64,000 bases of DNA, from positions 37,933,836 to 37,997,835 of the forward strand of contig OW028580.1 in NCBI GenBank assembly GCA_932294295.1. Reading direction: 5' to 3'. Positions 46,847 through 59,025 of the stretch are shown piece by piece. The stretch's first letter is position 1, and the number at the start of each line of letters is the position of its first letter. Origin of the DNA: Alitta virens. Lineage: Eukaryota; Annelida; Polychaeta; Phyllodocida; Nereididae. Under the pieces are notes generated by a model. It was not told the DNA's origin and searched no databases. It saw only the letters and a program-made list of their open reading frames with translations. The translations under genes and the position numbers were made by a program.

Positions 46847-46992
46847 CTAATGCTGTTGCGCAGCGGCATCTCTTGGATAGTACTTGGCCAACTTCGCAGC
46901 GGGGATTCGTTTCAACATTTCTTTGGGGAAAATACGTAGTAGCTGCCAACCAATGTCCAGGGTCTCGAATATAGTTCGGTTCTCATAGTGAC
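46847..46992 (-). CDS. ATP6V1B: V-type H+-ATPase subunit B, last coding exon
   Basis: This is the terminal coding exon of the non-catalytic B subunit of the V1 head of the vacuolar proton pump. Together with subunit A it forms the A3B3 hexamer that hydrolyses ATP to acidify endomembrane compartments. On the minus strand a 3' splice site (TTTGCAG, 46999-46993) is followed by two bases of a split codon, then 47 residues and a TAG stop (46849-46847). The peptide contains [17 protein letters not shown] and [11 protein letters not shown], which are near-invariant in animal B subunits, and it ends in YYPRD plus a short lineage-specific tail (AAAQQH). In the known family this block is the C-terminal helical end, so about 90% of the protein lies upstream. 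I searched by eye up to the window end at higher coordinates for the preceding conserved block (HADVSNQLYACYA, FLQKFERNF) and did not find it. The final intron is therefore very long, or the assembly or gene is broken here. Confidence 0.95.
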
Positions 46993-47108
46993 CTGCAAAG
47001 ACAAAAATGAATATTGATTTTATGCTTTATCTTTTTCACGAAAAAGGTTTCAATCATTCAACTCAATTTATTGAACAATAGAACAAAAAACCGCAATGCA
47101 AATATGTG

Positions 47109-47256
47109 TGTACATGGCCAAATGTGCCACATGCGTTTTCCATACGTTTGGATAAACGCATTGTTTTTGCCTCATTATAATTAGCTAAAAACCATGCGTT
47201 TTCCATGCGTTTATCCTTCTCATGGAAAACACACGTGGCACATTTGGCCATGTACA
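47109..47256. mobile_element. Palindromic MITE, TACATGGCCAAATG family, full length
   Basis: A 148-bp near-palindrome: TGTACATGGCCAAATGTGCC at the left and its inverted copy at the right (…GGCCATGTACA). If the termini are CATGG…CCATG the flanks give a TA target duplication, as for Tc1/mariner-type MITEs. It lies in or near the last V-ATPase B intron, about 120 bp upstream of the exon's acceptor. No coding capacity. Confidence 0.8.
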
Positions 47257-49904
47257 ATACTGTACATGTATCATTTTAAAACTCAGCTGGCTGGCTGACA
47301 CCATATTGCTGAATATGCCATTGCCAAATTTCATAAATACACAGTCTACATTGTGGATATACATGGTGGGAAAAAAGGGGTAACTGAAGCAAGAAATACA
47401 AAGACATCAGTGAACCAACTTTTTCCATTCTCAAACAGGAGGCATATATCTCATACAAGTACATGGACTACACTCAAAAAGTGTAGTATTTTTTTTAATA
47501 TATCGCGCATAACACATGGGGTAACATGGTTGCCAAATTGTCTGAATACCAAACCCATCTCATTGGAAAATGTACAGGATTCGGTGCATTAAATAAACAA
47601 ATAAATAAATGAATAGTGAAGGACGGCAAGAACTGGTCTAAAGCACACAATGCATAATTAAAAAGAATAAAAAAAAAAAGAGACTAAAAAACCATTGGTA
47701 TCACGACATTTCTGTCAAAATTTATGTTATCGATCAATCTATCAATCCATCGATCAATCAATCAATGTTTTTAGGTGGGGTGACACTTTGTAGGTGGGGT
47801 ATAGTCTGCCTCAGCACAGAACCATCTACACAATACATTGAACTTATGAAACATCAGGCAATTTTGTCACATATAACCTAACTAGCTACAGGCGGCAAAT
47901 ATGTGTCCAAAAGTCAGGTGAAGCCCATATATTATAAATGATACAAAATGCCATTACCCCATACAACTGGAAGCTAACTAGATCATCATAAAACTCATCC
48001 GAGTTATGAATAACTAATCACTATTGATATCAGGGAAGTGATGAAGTAATTACTGGCACATTTAGTCAATAATTAGGTAACATTAATGAATATTTAGGGT
48101 GTATACATGTATTATCCATAACTCCATTATGTATCATATAAAAGACCTACAAAGAAAGGCAATTAACCAACATAGCCTTATTTATTATTAATTCATTATT
48201 ATTAATTATTTCATAATTAATTATTAATTATTTTACAATATCAATGTATACACAAAAAGAAATCTGACATACAATATAAAGATAATGAACTCTTTGCACC
48301 AAGTTAGTTATGCAGAATGGCTACACTGGGCATTCAACCACACATGGTCAAGCTTGAGACTTTCTCAACAATAAAACATTCCAGTAATTCTAGAGCAAAG
48401 AGAGAACAAACTAACATGAAATTAACAATACTATGTGTGTCCTAAAACTTAACATTTGTATTTCACATCATCACATTGATTGCATCCTGAAGTAATAGTT
48501 TCATGAAATAATTAGTTTTCACGATTTAATTTCTATCCACCTCGGAGGGTTTTTTTTAAAATAATTATCTTTTTTTATTTTCAAAAATATATGGTGTTTT
48601 TCACAAACCAGTTATTTTTGCAATTCACTGATCAATATCATTATCAATTTCCAAACAACTTAATTGAACAAAATAGCCTAAAATTATGAAAAATATTGGC
48701 CCGAATTCTTCCTCAATTTGCCTTGGGGATAAAATTAACAAACTCTGACGATAAAATCATTTAAATATTACATGTGGCTGATAAATTGCTTGGGTCGATA
48801 CTGTAATACTTTCTGGCCAAAAGGTACATTTAAAAATAAAAAATTGAAAAATTACACGTGTTCTTGTTAGTGAAATCAATTAAAAAACTATTTTTCAGTT
48901 ATTTTTCCTGGTTAGACACAGGTCAAGTCAGGTCTACATGTTTGCATGAACTAGTTTCAAAGTACATTGGACTTTTTGCTAATACTTTTAACTTTTTATT
49001 GCAAATACACATATTTTGTGAGGTCAATGGCCTAGAAGTATGGAAATTAGGACATTTGCAAATATGGACATAATGAACTCAACATATTAGATATTCTGAG
49101 ATAAACAATAACCTGCATATTTGACAGACAGACCTACTGTTTTCCATAACCCCTTATATATCATATTGATTATTCATCAATAACCACAGTATCATATAAT
49201 TTCATTTTAATATATATAACATTTATTAATATCTATATCTACCATTTAGTTTGATTTATGAACAATTATATCGCAATTGCCTAATATTAGATATGAAAGT
49301 TTCATAACTGTTTATATCTGGTGAAGCGGAACCATTTGAATCAGCCTTAACTGGCCTTAATAGCAGTGGCCGTTATATCAAGGCAAATTCCAGTGATAAA
49401 TAATTAGTGTCCAATTATGAAGTGGTCCTAATAGTGAGGTGGTCTTTAAGCAAAGATGCTGCTGCAGCTGTGACAGCTGTAATTGAACTTTTCTCAGAAT
49501 ATTAAATTTTATTTTTCACTTGACATTAAACAAATGTGTCACAGGATGCCACACACAATTTTCTTTTTTCATTTCTTGCGATTTTATTTGGAGACAGATA
49601 TGCAAGATATGATTTTAATTTACTCAAATATTTCTTTCAAGTACATCATATCTTTCTTAAATAATAATATAAAAAAAATATGTGGCAGAAATAATCTTTC
49701 CATCTTATTTACACTTTGTACATTAAAATAAAATCTGATTAAAACGTTACATTTTTTAGAAGGAATGGTTTAATTAAATATCTAGGTTAATTTAATTTTC
49801 TAACATAATTTTTCACTTGACATTCTGCACACCAACCCAACAATAACAAGTGTATCTTGTTAGAAATTTATTGCCAATTCCAAGAAACTAAATTTCACAT
49901 TACT
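47257..49904. other. Intronic or intergenic, nothing coding recognised
   Basis: Upstream of the V-ATPase B last exon, so probably its intron. Only an AATC tract (47738-47766), a SINE piece (47770-47825) and AT-rich DNA. Confidence 0.45.
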
Positions 49905-50580
49905 CTTTAATTAAGACCACTTCATCATCACGACCTCCCAATTCTGGACCAAACTGTATGCTTAACATTGTATTGTGCCTCTCTATTAAGACCACCTCTC
50001 TATTAAGACCACCTCTTTACTAAGACCACCTCACCATTAAGACCACCTCTCTATTAAGACTACCTCACCATTAAGACCACTTTTTATACCCTAGTGTATC
50101 CTTTCCAATGTATTGTACCTGCTTATTAAGACCACCTCTCCATTAAGACCACCTCTTTATTAAGACCACCTCACCATTAAGACCACCTCACCATTAAGAC
50201 CACTTTTTATACCCTAGTGTATTCTTTCCATTGTATTCTACCTGTTTATTAAGACCACCTCTCCATTAACACCACCTCTTTATTAAGACCACCTCTCTAT
50301 TAAGACCAGCTCTCTATTAAGACCACCTCACCATTAAGACCACTTTTTATACCCTATTGTATTCTTTCCATAGTATTGTACCTGTTTATTAAGATCACCT
50401 CACCATTAAGACCATCTCTCTATTTAAGACCACCTCACTATTGAGACCACTTTTTATACCCTGGTGTATTCTTTCCATTGTATTGTACCTGACCTCACTA
50501 TTAATACCACCTCACTGTTAAGGCCACATCACAATTAATACCACCTCACCATTAAGACAACTATTTTTTAACCCCAGTCT
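49905..50580 (+). repeat. ATTAAGACC minisatellite with higher-order units
   Basis: The 17-bp unit (TATTAAGACCACCTCTC and variants) is punctuated by a segment TTTTTATACCCTAGTGTAT plus CTTTCCATTGTATTGTACCTG. That segment starts at 50081, 50204, 50344, 50451 and about 50564. The spacings 123, 140, 107 and 113 differ by about one 17-bp unit. Confidence 0.85.
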
Positions 50581-51639
50581 ATTCATAATAATGCATTGTA
50601 CCTCCATATTAAGAACACTTCACAATCAAGACCTACACCACTAAAGTTAGTTTTAATTTCGAAAATTTTGAGGTTATCCACCACTGTGTCCAGTGGTCAA
50701 AAAATAACATAACTGGTCAGCTTATGTGAACAGGCCAGTGGCCATGCACTAAATGACCCCTGACAACTTGGATCCTCGCCTAATTACAGTTTGTTCAGCA
50801 CACAGCAATATGCAGTGCAAAAACACACGAGCCTATCACCCAGACAAACGGAAGTTTTGAAACACGAAAAGTATTTCCAGCACAGGTGCATTTACACTAA
50901 ACTAGTTTCCCACTTTGCTTGCTGTTTTATTTTTATTTTTTTCGGTTGCTTTATTATTAAGTACAGAATCAACAAGTTTCCTGGTAGGGTAGACAATACT
51001 GTAATTATTTGCTAGTGCTTTTACCATAGGAAACCACGATGGGAACTATCCGGCCACCATACAGAAGAATGATATATAAGTTTTGTCCAGTATCTAGATT
51101 CCATGAGTTCAGAAATTATATTTAAAGTCTAACACATGCTGATGTTTATCTTACACGTTTCGCAGTTTTATCCGTTTTATGTAAGTGATCTAATAATTCA
51201 TAATTAATTGCATTGTGTGATACATGAAGAACAACACAAAAGTGCACATGAAAGCTAGTGGTCTCAAGTATAATATGACCAGCTGTGGCAGACGTAATGA
51301 TAAGATGATATTTGGGAGACGACTCAGGAGCCCACACCAAGTCGCACGTGCAAAATCTGTGAAATTGGAGAATGAAGACATTGCTACTCCTAAAAACAGT
51401 TGTATTTAATCAAACCATAAATTTACATTATAAAATGTATTTCATCGGCAAAATCTACAGTCCAAACCACATTCTTAGGTTCAATCTTTTACAAATTAGA
51501 CTGATCTAGACTAAGCTAGATCACTATTTAAATCCCTGCCACTGCCACTACAACGAACTAGCTATAGCTGTCCGCTGGAGGCGTTCTATAGTATGGCACA
51601 CTTCAGCCATAGGTTTACATTTGAAGTACTAGTACTAGT
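50581..51639. other. No gene recognised
   Basis: A SINE piece at 51268-51312; short frames only. Confidence 0.4.
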
Positions 51640-51736
51640 GTACTCAAGTACATTGACCAAAGGCTGTACTTGTACTTGTACTCGGAGCATGGGTTGGTAC
51701 TTTTACTCCAGTACATTCACCTGTACTCGTGCCCAG
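51640..51736 (-). mobile_element. hAT-like MITE fragment (CAGGGCTGGGC terminus)
   Basis: On the minus strand it starts CAGGGCTGGGCACGAGTACA and continues with repeated AGTAC/TACTTGTACT motifs. This is a hAT-type terminus with GTACTTGTACTC subterminal repeats. The opposite terminus is not visible. Confidence 0.5.
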
Positions 51737-51986
51737 CCCTGTTCCATACTGAATGATATCACCTGAGTATGTGTATCAGATACAGCACAAGTATTTTTTG
51801 TCAATTATCAACATTAATCATGTAAATGTGGAATTTCAGATGAACCGGCACCTGAGGTATCTCCCGCTAGATAAAGCTTGGACTGAGGCATTTCCAAAAC
51901 TTCAATGCCAATAGATGACTTATTGCCAACCTACATGTGTTTTTGTCAAATATTTTCCACCTTTCCAAAAGTATATAGTTATGTTT

Positions 51987-52098
51987 TTATTAGCATTCCA
52001 AGTCGGGCCAGCATCGTTTCTATGTCGGCCGACATCGGTTCAACGTCATTTTGACATCGCCGACATCGTGCCGATGTTGAAACGATTTGCTATCTGGG
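51987..52098. mobile_element. Palindromic MITE, CCCAGATAGCATTC family, second copy
   Basis: TTAGCATTCCAAGTCGGG at the left and GCTATCTGGG at the right bound nested palindromes of CGGCCGACATCGG and ACATCGCCGACATCG. It sits between two diverged direct repeats of about 60 bp (51917-51975 and about 52099-52156). Confidence 0.65.
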
Positions 52099-52156
52099 AA
52101 CTTCTTGTTGCTAACTTATATGTCTTTTTCAAGTATATTCCACTTTTTAGCACTTA

Positions 52157-53589
52157 GCTATTGGTCTTTTATGGCCACCATCATCAGTCTAGTGAACCCA
52201 CAACTGTGGCTGACATACACCCATTCACAATGAAAGAAACTTCTTTCTATGGATGCATACATTTCATTCACCAAACACAGAGCAAACTCTCTGGCCAGCC
52301 AGAAAAGGAGACAGATCTAGAAAGAAAAAGAGACGGAAAAGGGGACACAGAAAAGGGGACACAAATAGACAAGAACTGTGGGAAAAGTGGCAAATGTGAA
52401 TCCAAGAAAAGAAAATATCTCAACTCCCTTCATTTTCTATACAAAAAGAGGGCCAAAAAACTCCAGTAGAAGTATAGACTGAACTGGGACAGCAGCTTAG
52501 CAACAAAACCAAAGTGATTTCCATACGAAAAGCATCAAAAAACCACCAAGAAGTTCTAAGAACCAACAAGTAAATAACTTCCATGCATGGTAAATAAGAA
52601 ATTGATTGCAGAGTTTTATTTAGTGCACCAAGAACAAGCCAGTTTAAACAGGCTGTGTTTGAATTACATGCAGGTAGCATTCTGTTAAGGAGACCTTATA
52701 AATAGCACATGATAGCCTAAATAGCCACCAGTGGCTCCATGGTATAATATAAGGGGTTGGTCTTTGTGACATTAATACTGTGACGTCACTAAATGAAAAA
52801 GACAGATGGACGCCAATCAATCAATCAATCAATAAATCAAAATATAAATCTTTCAATCAATCAAAATCTATCTATCTATCTATCTATCTGCTATCTATCT
52901 GCACATTTAGACCAGTAAATTTCCTAAATTGGTTTTAATTCCATGGTTTTTCAATAATCAACAAAACCCAATATAACGAAAGACCAATGTACTTCTCGTG
53001 TAAACACATTCACCATATTCTGTACATATTCCGTGCCAATTTATTTCGTCAGAAAAACCAAGTAGGTCTCCACCCAGCATGCTTCGCTTTGCATCCTTCA
53101 CTCAAACTTGATTGATGAGGATCTGGGATCCAGGCATGGATGGGAAACACCTCTCTGTGCTGGGCATTTCCATGCAGCAAATGCAACGACTCCGGCTAAT
53201 TCAAAACAATACACTGGTAGGGTAAAAATATTCAGAACAAAATCGTGTACTTTAACTGGGTGGGCTGGTGATTAAGGGGTTTGTCAGCTGTTCTGAATGT
53301 GATAAATGACTTCAGCTTTTTCCTCACACCGTTCGAGACAAGATATTGGAGGTGAATGAACCAGATATTGTTGTTCAATATAGGGCCCTAATGGAGAAAG
53401 ATATCTTTTTAAACACCTTGCAATCAGACACTACAACCAAATAGTCTGGTCATAGCCGTGTACAGCTGGATTCTAGACCGAAATATTGCAGTCATTTGCA
53501 AGCGCGTCGTGAGGAAGTTTGTCGGACTACCTGGATTCTTGAAAATTCTGAGGCCATGCAAGAACATTTGACAATATCCCATTTGAAAT
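52157..53589. other. No gene recognised
   Basis: A Lys/Glu-rich plus-strand frame (52161-52469) and a minus-strand frame (52420-52680) overlap with no family. AATC/TATC tracts at 52816-52896. Confidence 0.4.
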
Positions 53590-53621
53590 TACAGCAGATT
53601 TCACAAACTTGGTAACAAAAA

Positions 53622-53714
53622 TTCACGAGGACGTCATGTAAATTCAGAACTCCTATTGGTTGAGGGTATGACACAGCCAATGGGAGTCTTGGATTCACAT
53701 GACGTCATCTAGAG
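53622..53714. mobile_element. Palindromic MITE with CRE and CCAAT motifs, copy 3 (core)
   Basis: GAGGACGTCATGTAAATTC-…-CTATTGGTTGAG … CAGCCAATGGGAG-TCTTGGATTCACATGACGTCATCT. Same palindromic core as the copies at 25.9-26.2 kb. The outer arms are degraded (ATTACAGCAGATTTCAC at 53590). Confidence 0.6.
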
Positions 53715-53809
53715 GTGATGTCACCAACCAGGTATAGCTGTCATAAATTGCTATCATTTCATCATTACATCTGCCTAAACAGCAATTCACCTAAGCTGAC
53801 ATACACATA

Positions 53810-54051
53810 CAGTTACTTTCATAAAATACGGTCGACTCTAGCTGTCTGTAGCGACCTGTACCTGGCTGTGGTCTAAACACGCTAAAGCTAGCTGCTTCTG
53901 TCCACTTCTACAGCTAATGATTGGCTTACATCTATCACCAGATAAATATAAACCTTGGTAAATCTGTCCTTTTAGATCCAGGTTTGAGTAGCCAGTTATG
54001 ACAGCTTTGTCTAGTTTCAATTTGACGGGCTGTTTTTAATGAAACTAACTG
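53810..54051. mobile_element. Tc1/mariner-type MITE, GTTAGTTTCAT family, copy 2
   Basis: 242 bp from CAGTTACTTTCATAAAATA to the inverted CAGTTAGTTTCATTAAAA, with TA on both flanks (53808-53809 and 54052-54053). Same subterminal sequence as 33579-33942. Non-coding. Confidence 0.8.
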
Positions 54052-54065
54052 TATGATCAGTATAA

Positions 54066-54147
54066 CAAAATTCACTGACTGGGATTCTGACCCAAAATTT
54101 ACATACATGAATCCAGTTCTCTTAACCACTAAACTATTACTTACAAA
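54066..54147 (-). mobile_element. tRNA-derived SINE head
   Basis: GTAATAGTTTAGTGGTTAAG (A-box) and GGGTCAGAATCCC (B-box, mutated). It lies 15 bp from the end of the MITE at 53810-54051. No body can be followed beyond the MITE. Confidence 0.5.
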
Positions 54148-54920
54148 CAAAATGCTAAAAAATAAAAGAAGATTCCATAAATTTCAGATATTCATTGCAT
54201 TTAGTCAGTTTCTTAGCAGGGGTTGACAGCCCAGTGAACTGTGGTCATCCTTATGTGCAGTGGACAATTTGTCACTGATCTTAAGGGAGTGTGAGATTTC
54301 CCTTAAGGATTAAAGGCAATTGTTGTTGTAAACAAACAGGCTCTCCCTCCATTACTAATTTCCCCTGAGAGATATCCCTTAAATGTAACAAATTTGAATA
54401 ACACCTTCCTTGGATGGTATACTAAGTGTCGCAAAATATGTTCTACTATAGGCCCACTATTAGGCCTATTAGCCTATTTTAGGTACAGCCTATTTTAGGA
54501 ACAGCCAAGTTTCGTTATAACTATTCATTATTGGTGAGTTGCCGTCAAACCTGTGTTAAACGGTCATCACAGTTGACAAATTGTGTCATTAAATGTTGCA
54601 TTCACCAAATAATGTATTACACCGAATTTCAGTATAATTTGTAGCAAGCCTGATGCTATTTTTACTGATGTAAGAGAAGAAAAATAAAGTGAGTCAATCA
54701 TGTCTTCAGGGCCAGTAAAGATCAAAGACCTTCGACGAAAGTCTACAGCTAAAGTATAGAGCAAAGTATACCGCTTAATTGGGATTGAAGCTAGGCTTTT
54801 CGCTTAACGAATTCATCCTAAAGTTCAGCAACTTCTCTGTTCCAAGAACAGGGAAAAGACCAACCAATTTAAGACCGACTGACCGACCCACCCACTGACC
54901 GGCCGACATGCCAACCAACG
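54148..54920. other. Nothing recognised
   Basis: AT-rich; short frames only. Confidence 0.4.
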
Positions 54921-54921
54921 A

Positions 54922-55147
54922 ACCATTGTCGGACCAACCAACCAACCAACCAACCAACCAACCAACCAACCAACCAATCTATCCATCTATCTATCTTACC
55001 ATCTATCTATCTTACCATCTATCTATCTATCTTACCATCTATCTATCCAACCATCTATCTATCTATCTATCCATCTATCTTACCATCTATCTATCTATCT
55101 TACCATCTATCTATCTATCTATCTTACCATCTATATCTATCTTACCA

Positions 55148-55187
<40 letters not shown>
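54922..55187 (+). repeat. (CCAA)n then (TATC)n with TTACCATC blocks
   Basis: CCAA at 54937-54977, then TATC interrupted by TTACC at regular short intervals. Confidence 0.95.
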
Positions 55188-55469
55188 GTCTTGGACACTA
55201 CAGCAAAGTGTCATCTTTCCAGATACTTGTGAACATAACAATCGCATGACACCTCGCTGTCATCCGCACGTGTTTGCAGTCATTTACACCCTTCCCATAA
55301 TGCATTTCTCTGCTTCCCCACTTCCTTTGTGAGAGCAGCAAAAAGCATCGGTGACCCATTCTCCGTCAAAAACACATGCCACATGCTCGGTACTGGTGGC
55401 ACTTCAGCAAATAGGATTATATCAGATGATAGCGAGTTTAATAACTTCTTAAAGTGTGAAGCAGTTAAG
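55188..55469. other. Spacer, nothing recognised
   Basis: Even composition with a GCAAAAAGCATCGGTGACCC word; the frame runs into the GTA array. Confidence 0.35.
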
Positions 55470-55822
55470 GTTGTAGTGGTAGTTATAGAAGTAGAAATTG
55501 TAATACATGTATTAGTATTAGTAGTATTAGTAGTAATAGTAGTAATGGTAGTAGTAGCAGGAGTAGCAGGAGTAGCAGGAGTAGTAGTAGTAGTAGTAGT
55601 AGCAGTAGTAGTAGCAGTAGTAGTAGTAGTAGCAGTAGTAGTAGTAGTAGTAGTAGTAGTAGCAGTAGTAGTAGCAGTAGTAGTAGTAGCAGTAGTAGTA
55701 GTAGCAGTAGTAGTAGTAGTAGTAGTAGTAGCAGTAGTAGCAGCAGTAGTAGTAGTAGCAGTAGTAGTAGCAGTAGTAGTAGTAGTAGTAGTAGTAGCAG
55801 CAGCAGTAGTAGCAGTAGTAGC

Positions 55823-55871
<49 letters not shown>

Positions 55872-55957
55872 ATAGTAGCAGTAGTAGCAGTAGTAGTAGT
55901 AGTAGTAGTAGTAGCAGTAGTAGTAGTAGTAATAGTAGCAGTAGTAGTAGTAGTTAT
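55470..55957 (+). repeat. (GTA)n/(GCA)n trinucleotide array, about 490 bp
   Basis: GTA with interspersed GCA triplets, giving a 160-codon Val/Ala frame and a Tyr/Cys frame on the other strand. Both are artefacts. Confidence 0.97.
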
Positions 55958-57059
55958 CCATTACAGGTGAACGCGTAAGTTCAACCTTCTGAAAACTAAA
56001 ATACTGAGATATTCTTTAAGTTAAACATAAAATCAACAATTTCCTCAGAGAAACTCGGAACCGGAAATAGACTCGACACAAAAGGCATCATATTACGCTG
56101 GGATCGTGCAAGATGAAATTTCGAGATTTTTCTAAATCTTTATTCCTCGTTTTTGGTAATGCCATAAAATAGCAATCTTCGTCGGTTGTGTAATAGTATT
56201 TTTTGGCATTCTACCAGATGGGGAAATTTAGTGCCAAAGAAAATGTCATAGACTGTTCTTTTGTAAATTGCTTTAGAAAAGGTCTAGAAGCATGAAATAT
56301 GGAAAACATTTTACCCAAAACATTTCAAACAAAATACTGATTTATACCGTACAGAAACTAGCCATAAGGACCACTGGGTGCTAATTTAGTTCCTGACCTC
56401 AGTGAAATTCAATATAAATCTTGCGATTGAGGTCTTAATAGTGAGGTAAAATACTCACCGTACATTTGAAAGTATATTCTTGTCACATCATCATTACGTC
56501 TGCCTCTGGCAGCTGGTCATATAAGCTGGACAAAACCTATATAATATTGGAATATATTGTTCCTAAGAATCTAAACACAGGCCTTGTAGGCAAATTATTT
56601 TCGCTAAAGACAAATTAACCAAAACTAATCTCATGTGTCATAACCAACCCCCCTTTGATCTCATAATCCACTCTGGTGTGGGAAGAACTTGCCTTAGAGG
56701 GCTGCAATGTTCAACCCCTATCAGACATACTGGATCCGCCCAAGATTGGTAGTAACAGTGCAAACATAGCATTAATTAGGGCCAATGCTACTTGCCAAAT
56801 TCAGTTCATAATTAATGTACCAAGTGCAGCAACACAACACTGTTCGAAGCTAAGTACATAAAATATGTACGTGTCAATAGAATAACAGTGCATTGGTTGG
56901 GAATATGTATGTATCGATAGAATTAGCAGTAAATTTAGATCCCCCAGAGTACAATTGCATTAGAGTGCATTTGCTCAAGTTTTGTTGTTGTGCCTTATTT
57001 AAGCTATTGTAGACATTTATTACAGTATAAGTGGAAAATAGGATTAATTTAGTGTAAAA
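55958..57059. other. No gene supported
   Basis: AT-rich plus a SINE piece (56480-56535). The 61-codon frame at 56676-56861 is unassigned. Confidence 0.4.
56480..56535 (+). mobile_element. SINE family A fragment
   Basis: TTGTCACATCATCATTACGT CTGCCTCTGGCAGCTGGTCA TATAAGCTG, the best-conserved segment of the family. A shorter one (CTATCATTTCATCATTACAT) is at 53750-53800. Confidence 0.65.
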
Positions 57060-57335
57060 TAGAAGGAAGGAAGGAAGGAAAAATGAAGGAAGACAGGAAG
57101 AAAGGGAAGGAATATGAAGGAAGAAAGGAAGAAAGGAAGAAAGGGAAGGAATCTAAGGGGAAGAATTTTAGAAGGAAGGAAGGAAAGAGATCTTAGGAGG
57201 ACAACAGGAAGGAAGCCTTCGAAGGAAGCCTTTGAATGAAGGAAGGAAGAATATTAGAAGGAAGGAAAGAGATTTAATGAGGGAGAATAACACGGAAGGA
57301 AGGAAGGAAGGGAGGAAGGAAGGAAGAATATTCTA
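57060..57335 (+). repeat. (GGAA)n polypurine array, interrupted
   Basis: GAAGGAAGG blocks separated by AATATT, GATTTAATGAG and AACACGG segments. Confidence 0.9.
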
Positions 57336-57789
57336 AGTGGAAAGAAACAAATGATAGAAAGTTGGAATGAAAATTGTATTGTAACTTGTAACAATTTCTC
57401 AGAAAGAAATAAAGAATGAATGATAACACATATAAAAGGAATATAGAGAAACGAATAAGTAAATAAGATTTACAGTAGTTATTAATTAAGATGATTAAAA
57501 TATCACTGGCAGGACCACCACCGATCGATCAATTATAAACATAGAAAATTCAAGCAAATTGCTTCACGTGTCATTTATCATGCTTATTATTCGGCTCCAA
57601 AGTGTGATGAATTGAGACACGCGGTTTAATTATTATATTGTTAGAAAACGTTGATAAATTATGATATGTCCTGAAAAGAATCAAGCTGCAAGTTGGGACT
57701 AATTATCTTACTATTAAGACCATATCGCCATTAGTGACACCCAATTATTTTGATTAATTATTACTTTGACTCTTAGGACGTTAAATTGG
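57336..57789. other. Nothing recognised
   Basis: AT-rich spacer. Confidence 0.4.
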
Positions 57790-57915
57790 TGTCCTGTACT
57801 CAGTGTCTATGCTGAGGCAAGTAAAATACCCCACCCATAGGGCAAATGTGTAACATGGTGTAGACTCCAAGCAGCCTTATCATTTCATCATTACGTCTGC
57901 CTCTGCACATAAGAC
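57790..57915 (+). mobile_element. SINE family A body
   Basis: Direct orientation: CTCAGTGTCTATGCTGAGGC, ACCCCACCCATAGGGCAAAT, GTAACATGGTGTAGACTCCA, ATCATTTCATCATTACGTCT, GCCTCTG. The 3' part is lost. Confidence 0.75.
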
Positions 57916-58507
57916 CAGTGAATCTTGCTTGCAGAAATCCTCAATTTCTGAGATCCAACCCTGAATTTAGTTTCAGAAAATATCAACCAATATGAACAAC
58001 CTTTTGACACGAAACAGCGCAGATATTTGTTGCTAAAATACTTGACAGAAATACAAGTACAGGCTAGAGTTTTTATCAGTATTTTCCTTACATTTTCTCT
58101 TGTATTTTTCCAAGTTTTTATAGCCATATATTTTTCCACACATGCATATTTTTGTAACAGTTTTTTAAAGCTCTTTTTCATTATTTTGAACAGCTACATT
58201 GTTACGTTGTAGACACGGATACTACACTCTGCCAAACACAAGTGAAATGCCCCCAAAACAAGGGGTGATAAAAGTCGCCCTCTGGCACTGTTATTACCCT
58301 CCAGGCACAGTGTTAGATTTAATTGTAAATTCTAGTTTCTTTGAGAAGAGAGAAATTTCAAAACGAATACTTTGATTTTACATTGCTAAAGATGCTGCTT
58401 TAAACCACCTCACTATTAAGACCACCTCGATACAAACACCTCCCATTTAAGAACACCAGCTGAACTGGCTAGCTAATTACCCACCAACCTGAATCAAGGA
58501 GCCTGAA

Positions 58508-58533
58508 ATAGATCTATTCATCTACCTACCTAC

Positions 58534-58606
<73 letters not shown>

Positions 58607-58858
58607 CATCTATCCATCTGTCCATCTGTCTATCTATCCACCTATCTATCTACCCATCTATCTATCTATCTACCCATCTATCTATCTATCTATCTACCTA
58701 TCTATCCACCTATCTATCTATCTAACTATTTATCTATCCATCTAACTATTTATCTATCTATCTACCTACCTATCTGTCTATCTATCTATCTAATCTATCT
58801 TATCTATCTATCTATCTATCTACCTATCTGTCTGTCTGTCTGTCTGTCTGTCTATATA
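58508..58858 (+). repeat. (TATC)n array with TGTC end
   Basis: About 350 bp, TATC mostly, with a (TGTC)6 block at the right. Confidence 0.95.
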
Positions 58859-58861
58859 TCT

Positions 58862-59025
58862 GACAGTCATACACACAATTCATTTAAAGTTTTATTCTCA
58901 ACTTCATAATAGTCTCCTGAGATCTTATCCTTAACCCCACGTGGCAGAGGCTCTCCCTGCCTAACTCCCAACAGTCACGTGACATTCCACACACCATGTC
59001 GCCGCCTCGCACGTGCAGAAGCAGA
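58862..59025 (-). other. GC-richer segment with three CACGTG E-boxes, possible retroposon 3' end
   Basis: The minus strand reads GGAATGTCACGTGACTGTTG … GAGAGCCTCTGCCACGTGGG … GAATAAAACTTTAAATGAAT then a GACA/GATA array. GTCACGTGAC (58974-58983) matches the 10-bp palindrome of the TFEB/CLEAR site. The AATAAA near its end followed directly by a microsatellite suggests a retroposed 3' end. Confidence 0.35.

Noticed and set aside
52161..52469. Lys/Glu-rich 102-codon frame
   Set aside because: Low complexity and no domain; part overlaps a MITE-adjacent duplicated segment.
55329..55970. 213-codon Val/Ala-rich frame, longest in the window
   Set aside because: Translation of the GTA/GCA array; the flanking residues show no family.
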